From the NCBI RefSeq assembly GCF_001297775.1, contig NZ_LIFX01000006.1, positions 278,516 through 342,515 on the forward strand: 64,000 nt of DNA, in the 5' to 3' direction. Position 1 is the first letter of the stretch. The number at the start of each line of letters is the position of its first letter. The translations under genes and the position numbers were made by a program. The notes below the pieces were generated by a model. The model had not been told where the DNA came from, ran no database searches, and saw only the letters and a program-made list of their open reading frames with translations. Source of the DNA: Trabulsiella odontotermitis. GTDB taxonomy: Bacteria > Pseudomonadota > Gammaproteobacteria > Enterobacterales > Enterobacteriaceae. Positions 58,888-64,000 of this stretch are shown here, one piece after another.

Positions 58888-61720
58888 TTAGAACATGTAC
58901 CTCAGACCAACCATCCCCTTCGTGTCGCTGTATCCTTCTTTACCAGCCTGGACAGCAACATTACCCCATAGGTTAAGATGATTACTGACCTTACCATCCA
59001 CCCCGACTTTTACTTCACCAGTATTACGGGGGCCGGATAAATAGTCATATGTATTGTTCATCCTTACACTATAATTTCTGGTGTTATGCAACCAGTTAAT
59101 CTCCATAAAGGGTTCAAATTCCTTGTCCTTTCCACTATCAAGGACATTATGACTCATCATACTTGCACGAAGGCCGATTCGTGTCTGGAAATTTTCGTCA
59201 CCGAAACTCTCCACTGACGTACCGTTTTTCTCGGTATGATGGTCAGCCTTTACGTCAGACCAGATGACCTGTGCTTCTGGTTGCAACCAGAACGTTTCAT
59301 GAACGCCTGTACTGGTTTTTCTTTCCCCGACACGAAACCGATACCCAGACTCTACAGAAGCGGATAATCCCTTAGATTTATAGTATTCAGATGGGAGGTA
59401 TTGGCCTGAAACATTGTCCCGGAACCAACTGTACTGAAGCCAGGTATCCAAATAAGGTCCGGATCGTTCCTCATCGTTACTGAACCATGTCCCATAAATA
59501 CCGGTACTGTATCCGTTCACCTCACCACGCGAATGGTAACCACTCAACACGGATTTAGAATGACTGTTTTGCTGCGCATAACCGGCCATTAATCCAAGAT
59601 GCCAGCGATCATTACCTGTACTAGTCCATTGCGCGATATCACCACCGATCTGGACAACGTAGTAATTAGCTTGTGTTTTCACCTAGTTGTCGGACATTGC
59701 GGATGAACGATTATGTCCACCTACATGCCGCATCCACATACTCGTCACTTTCTGCTCCCCGGTCAGAGCATCAGTATACTGAGTCTCCCCCAGACGGTCG
59801 TAAAGGCGAAGGTTAAACATACTATTAGCAGCCTGGATGTTAGATACATAACTACCTACTTCAGGTCGAAAGTTATGCTCCTCTTCTGGTTTTTGTGGCT
59901 TTGGTTCCTCAGGTTTTGGTGGTTCAGGATTTTCCGGTTTTTCTTCTGGGCTTTTCATACTGGTAAGATACCAGTTATTCGTGTTTTGACCGCTTTTTGT
60001 CCCTTGTTGCAAATGATAATCCCATGCACCTGCAACAATACGAGAACTTTGCACGAACGTATCAGTCGCATTAGGGGCTCCTACCTCTATAAGCTCAATG
60101 CCCTCGAGAGTCTCGGCTCAAACACCGCCGACATTGTTTACAACGACTTTCGTTGTACCTGTTGCATTCCCCGTAATAATCAATTTGTCTGTTGGAGAAC
60201 TATCATCACCAAGTGCAGTTCCAAATATTACGGAAGTGTCACCCGAACCGGAATAGTCACCATTAATGGTTAATGTATGAAAACCTTTTTCTTCCGGATC
60301 ATAAATCTGAGTAACTGAGTTTGACTGATTTTTTACATTACCAACGAGGGTATAATTATCAGAGTTCGATTTCAACATCGACCCATTGCTTAATGGTTAA
60401 ATCAGTAAATGTAGATGTTGTCCCTGCATTGTTTTTCCTTATGTTCCATTCAGAGTTATTGTCGAGATTAATAGTTAATTTACTATCTCCCTGTATATTT
60501 GTTAAACCCGACATTTTAGCACTATCACTAAGATTAAAATTTACATTATTATGATATAATACATCTGCTGCATCATTAGCATCGACATCAACAATCGACG
60601 ACTGATCCTCCTGCATAGATAAATCAGTTTTATCACCTGAAAAAATGAAGTTTACATCACCTTGATTTTTATACACTTTCAGAAGTGCATCTTTTAATGA
60701 GGAAGTGACAAAAACAGCATCTTTAAACAAAGCTGAAATACCGGAAGCAGAACGTTGTGTTCCCCAGTCCTGTTGACCAACATTTATTGCGTTACCATTA
60801 GTTTTTATGCTTGTAGAACTATTAGCGAAGCCAGCCTTCAAAGTACTCCCGGATACAGCCATTTTAATAGCAGCGCCAGGAGTATTTGTCATATCAATAT
60901 CCATTTGACCATGTGATTCAAGATAGCCCTCACCAGTTTCGATACTCCTTGACTTACCTATTTTGATAGCACTGTTATCGGTACCTTTTCCGTTCTTGAG
61001 GGTAATGGATGAGTTACCATTTAATATAACAGTACTGACTTTTGAATCAGCAGCATTACCTTTTCCTGAAATATAAATAGCTTCCTGACGCCCACCATCT
61101 AGCAAAACTGACAGTTCACCGTTAACTCTTACCAGACCGGCGGGTCCAGTGCCAGAATCTTTATATGCACCTTGAATGGAACGAATAGCAGAATTTAAAG
61201 TTGTCCCAACCAGACCACTTGTATTAATAGTTTGAGAAACAGTTAAATTATTCACCTCTGTTGTTGCAAAATGCGTTGATGTAAATTTATCATCATCTAC
61301 CGCAACTCCTGCATCAACACTCGATCCGGCAATAATACCGTATTCACTACCACGACCTAATATATCGCTATTATTGTAAACAGTGTTAATATTAACATCA
61401 GTATCACTGGCAATAAGATTGGCAGTCCCTCCATAAAATGCAGACATTGTCACATTTGGTGTACTGCTGAGAATATTAAAATTTATTTTTTTGATACCAT
61501 CAAAAAATGCTGTCGATTGGTCATTGCTGGGATATCGCCAACTGATACCACCATTTATGGTAATTTCTGTTTTACCCTCTTACCTGTAACAATAATGTCC
61601 CCACGGTCAAACCACTTACTTGGACCATCATCCCAAATAAGCCGTGTTGCAGCATAAATATTAGTGCATTGTGTAAATGTGAAAACCACACCTACAATAA
61701 GATACGTTTTTCCTTCCAGA
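58888..61720 (-). pseudogene. AIDA-like autotransporter, multiply disrupted
   Basis: From the N terminus: a signal peptide-like stretch (LIVGVVFTFTQCTNIYA), a passenger rich in Asn, Ser, Gly and Thr with beta-helix character (VILNGNSSITLKNGKG and similar), a Pro/Glu-rich linker (ENPEPPKPEEPKPQKPEEE), and a C-terminal barrel of about 280 residues ending GLRYMF. Lesions: a frameshift at about 61574-61585; one extra base at about 60389-60392; TGA at 60118-60120 where Gly is expected (GGV-x-AETLEGIELIEV); TAG at 59683-59685 where Gln is expected before VKTQANYYVVQIGG. No ATG is found at the expected 5' end. About 940 codons in total. It was an outer-membrane adhesin-type protein and cannot be made now except by large-scale readthrough. 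Confidence 0.82.
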
Positions 61721-62234
61721 TTGTAATACTTCTATTATTTTAGTTTTAAGCATTATGCAAGAGAACTCTTCTTTCTATCATTCCTATATCGATGTTAACT
61801 AATCCTAATCATAGCCATATTGAAACGCGGCTTAATGTTTAATTTATGTTAAATAATACACCATCCAAGAAAATGACAAATTACATATATCCCTCAACAA
61901 ATTATGAACACATGATCTGCATCACACAAATCTCTCTTTTTTATTTTTCAAAAGATATATCAATACGTTAAGCATATATAATATCAATAAAATATGTCAT
62001 CGCCATATCCCCCAAAAGACTATAATGCAAGCGTCACAATGCAGTTATTATACACATAATAACTTGCACAGAAGAAAAAACAGTTCCCTACAACTACACT
62101 ATAAAAACCCTCACACATCCGATTTTATTACATATACTAATTATTATTCCAGAATAATCATCTGGCAAATACAAAATAGCCAACTCTGAGCCTTGAGAGT
62201 CATTAAATATAATAAATAATCAAAGACTCAGAAT
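61721..62234. other. A+T-rich intergenic stretch
   Basis: About 510 bp between the autotransporter start and the LuxR-type gene stop. It is very A+T-rich and would hold the autotransporter promoter. No gene or strong repeat was recognised. Confidence 0.5.
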
Positions 62235-62900
62235 TTACTTTAATCTAATGATACCGTTCGTTATTGCTTTATTGATAATATTTCTGTAGTCATATACTTT
62301 ACAGGTAGACATCACCCCTAATTTCTTTTTTAAGTTAGTGCAGAATGTATATGTTGTTTTCATATTAACGTCTATGATTCTGTTTATTTCTCGCAAGGTA
62401 AGGCCTTTTAAGAGATACCCAAGAACAAGATATTCTCTATGAGTTAGTATTATATCATTTCTCCCCCCCCCCATCCTTTCGAGCTCGATTATTTTATTAA
62501 TAATTTCAACGCATGGCAACTTATATATGTTAATAATTTTCCATCCGTAGCAATAACAAATAGAAACAAATAAATCGGGTAACAACCTCGCCTCATTTAA
62601 AATAATAACTTCAAAAACATTATTTTTTTTCAGCATATCCGAAGATGATATTAAACAATCAAAACCCTGAACATCATTGAAATTGGCTGATATCATTATG
62701 TATAACTTTAGTGATACATCCCCACGGATTCTCTTACACCAGCCATCAAACTCATTAAGTTCTCTAAAAGAGACAATATTATCATTTCCATATTTACCTG
62801 TAATTAAATGCAATAACCCCTCAGCACTAAAATTACATCTAGATATGATCACAGTAAAATTTATCACTCTCCCTCCTGTACCTGTCACAGATAAACTCAT
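62235..62900 (-). CDS. LuxR-type regulator with a poly-G10 tract
   Basis: A 221-residue protein. The C-terminal helix-turn-helix (LTHREYLVLGYLLKGLTLRE then KKKLGV) is of the LuxR/FixJ class; the N-terminal about 145 residues (VINFTVIISRCNFSAEGLLH) look like a receiver-like fold without phosphorylation residues, as in fimbrial or enteric virulence regulators. The frame is open through ten consecutive G (complement of C at 62463-62472), which encode Gly-Gly-Gly in the linker directly before the DNA-binding domain. A one-base change would remove the whole HTH. It reads toward the autotransporter. Confidence 0.8.
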   Translation of the reverse strand: MSLSVTGTGGRVINFTVIISRCNFSAEGLLHLITGKYGNDNIVSFRELNEFDGWCKRIRGDVSLKLYIMISANFNDVQGFDCLISSSDMLKKNNVFEVIILNEARLLPDLFVSICYCYGWKIINIYKLPCVEIINKIIELERMGGGRNDIILTHREYLVLGYLLKGLTLREINRIIDVNMKTTYTFCTNLKKKLGVMSTCKVYDYRNIINKAITNGIIRLK

Positions 62901-63911
62901 TTGCAGTGATTACTATGCATGGAAGCTATCCCTCCCTTTTAACGTATTATAAACACATAAACAAATGCAATAAAAAGGGAATATTCTCTATACTCATAAG
63001 AATATTACACTTTTACAGGAACTACTAGCTAACCTCACACAGGCGATTAAAAACAATAAAATGAGGTATCGAAATAATGTATACATGTAGAAATTATGCC
63101 TTTCGCATTTTATTTCTCACTGCTGTCTCAACGCTTCTATACCATACCCACTTAAACTACAGCACTACTTAGAAATAGTATTACTGCATATACAATACAC
63201 ACTTTAATCGAAGTAAGGTCATGAATACTGAAAATGAAAATTGACTTTATCATGCACAGCGCAGGTCGAGAAAGCTACACAGATACTGTGTGGTCTACAA
63301 CTAGACAGTACTTATGATAGCATTTTTCTTTACATGTAGAAAACTGTATGACGAAAGTTCCTTCTAACGTGAATGCAATTGTTTGCGTTTCCTATTCATT
63401 TAAAAAGTGTCAACATTTTATAAAACCCAAGAAAATAACACTTTATAATATACATTGAATATATTCACAAACAACTAAATATATAATAATAAAACGTCAT
63501 AACATGATCCCTATGACATACAATAAGATTAACAAACAGCTTTCACCCAACGCCAATACAATAAATTAATAGAATATTCCTAAATGATTATAGCATAATC
63601 CCATATAGACAATGAATCATCCTTAATGATTCAATTTAAAGATCATGTTAGTTTATAAACATTAATTATTTAACATCTTTTAAAAGATAAAAACAAAGAC
63701 AATTTAACATATAAATAAACTTTTCCCTTTCATTAATGAAGGTTGTGAACAATTACAACAGCAACCGCAACAACAAACGCACAAATAAGACAGGAAAGAT
63801 TTTTTAGAACTCAAAAAAAATGTTACGCCCCACAACCGTTGCTTTGTACATCAAATTTGCATTGAATATCTTATTGAAGATATGGAAAAGATAAGGAAAC
63901 TGGAAGATTAG
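62901..63911. other. A+T-rich stretch without supported genes
   Basis: About 1 kb of very A+T-rich DNA, probably an H-NS-bound control region. A perfect 14-bp palindrome ATCTTTTAAAAGAT lies at 63675-63688. Near the right end (63789-63911) an open stretch without a start codon reads DRKDFLELKKNVTPHNRCF and ends EKIRKLED with a stop; a TAA precedes it. This could be the tail of a decayed gene. Confidence 0.5.
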
Positions 63912-64000
63912 ATGAATGTTCAGAATTCTGCGGCTGAATTGTCCTCCTCTTCTCATTTTGAAAATATAGAAGACCACGGAAAAGATTCACTTCTGTGGGG
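63912..64000 (+). CDS. Partial CDS at the right edge, unrecognised
   Basis: ATG at 63912 with GGAAG five bases upstream opens a frame that continues to the window end (29 codons, MNVQNSAAELSSSSHFENIE). The Ser-rich, polar N terminus has no signal peptide. It is too short to identify. Coding status is suggested only by the ribosome site and the open frame. Confidence 0.4.
   Translation, partial: MNVQNSAAELSSSSHFENIEDHGKDSLLW

Noticed and set aside
63714..63911. Open stretch with one internal TAA before the right-edge gene
   Set aside because: It has no start codon and contains a stop. It may be the end of a decayed gene, but the evidence is too thin to list as a feature.

Overview
The window is enterobacterial chromosome. 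Gene content and order follow the E. coli/Salmonella segment yfcD-yfcE-yfcF-yfcG-folX-yfcH ... hisP-M-Q-J-argT-ubiX-purF-cvpA-dedD-folC-accD-dedA-truA-usg-pdxB-flk ... fabB-mnmC ... yfcL-epmC-yfcA-mepA-aroC-prmB-smrB-sixA-fadJ-fadI-yfcZ-fadL ... mlaA-yfdC-argW. Proteins are close to, but not identical with, E. coli and Salmonella versions. A Citrobacter-like or Salmonella-related organism fits; the genus cannot be fixed from sequence alone.

Layout. 1-3.7 kb: an ascorbate-type PTS (EIIC, EIIB, EIIA) with a split transketolase running off the left edge, and a divergent LacI-family regulator with two operator-like palindromes. 3.7-23.2 kb: core housekeeping genes, including the histidine/lysine-arginine-ornithine ABC importer under an apparent sigma-54/NtrC promoter and the PurR-controlled cvpA-purF-ubiX block. 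The usual yfcI site (8.2-9.2 kb) holds a GNAT acetyltransferase and a two-gene cassette resembling a toxin-antitoxin pair. 23.3-50.9 kb: core genes interrupted by three accessory insertions: a Tae2-like peptidoglycan amidase with a lipoprotein immunity partner between flk and fabB; a catabolic cluster (AraC regulator, DUF2264, oligosaccharide symporter, GH88 unsaturated glucuronyl hydrolase, DJ-1/PfpI) between mnmC and yfcL; and an orphan hcp facing a convergent two-gene unit that may be a membrane-active toxin with its immunity protein between fadL and mlaA. The Tae2-like enzyme and hcp are both type VI secretion parts, but no T6SS core genes are present.

51.0-64 kb: a genomic island starting at the 3' end of tRNA-Arg(CCU) (argW) with a P4-type integrase. 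Its other end is outside the window. It is A+T-rich and heavily decayed: a diguanylate cyclase frameshifted in a CG dinucleotide run, an EAL remnant, an hdeA frameshifted in its signal peptide, an IS3-family remnant, and an autotransporter with at least two nonsense codons and two frameshifts. Two LuxR-type regulators remain open; one has a cluster of five cysteines, the other a run of ten G in its linker that could switch it on and off.

The most unusual item is a one-spacer CRISPR mini-array of type I-F character (54928-55015): two 28-nt degenerate repeats separated by exactly 32 nt, oriented on the minus strand with an A+T-rich leader-like stretch behind it and no cas genes in the window.
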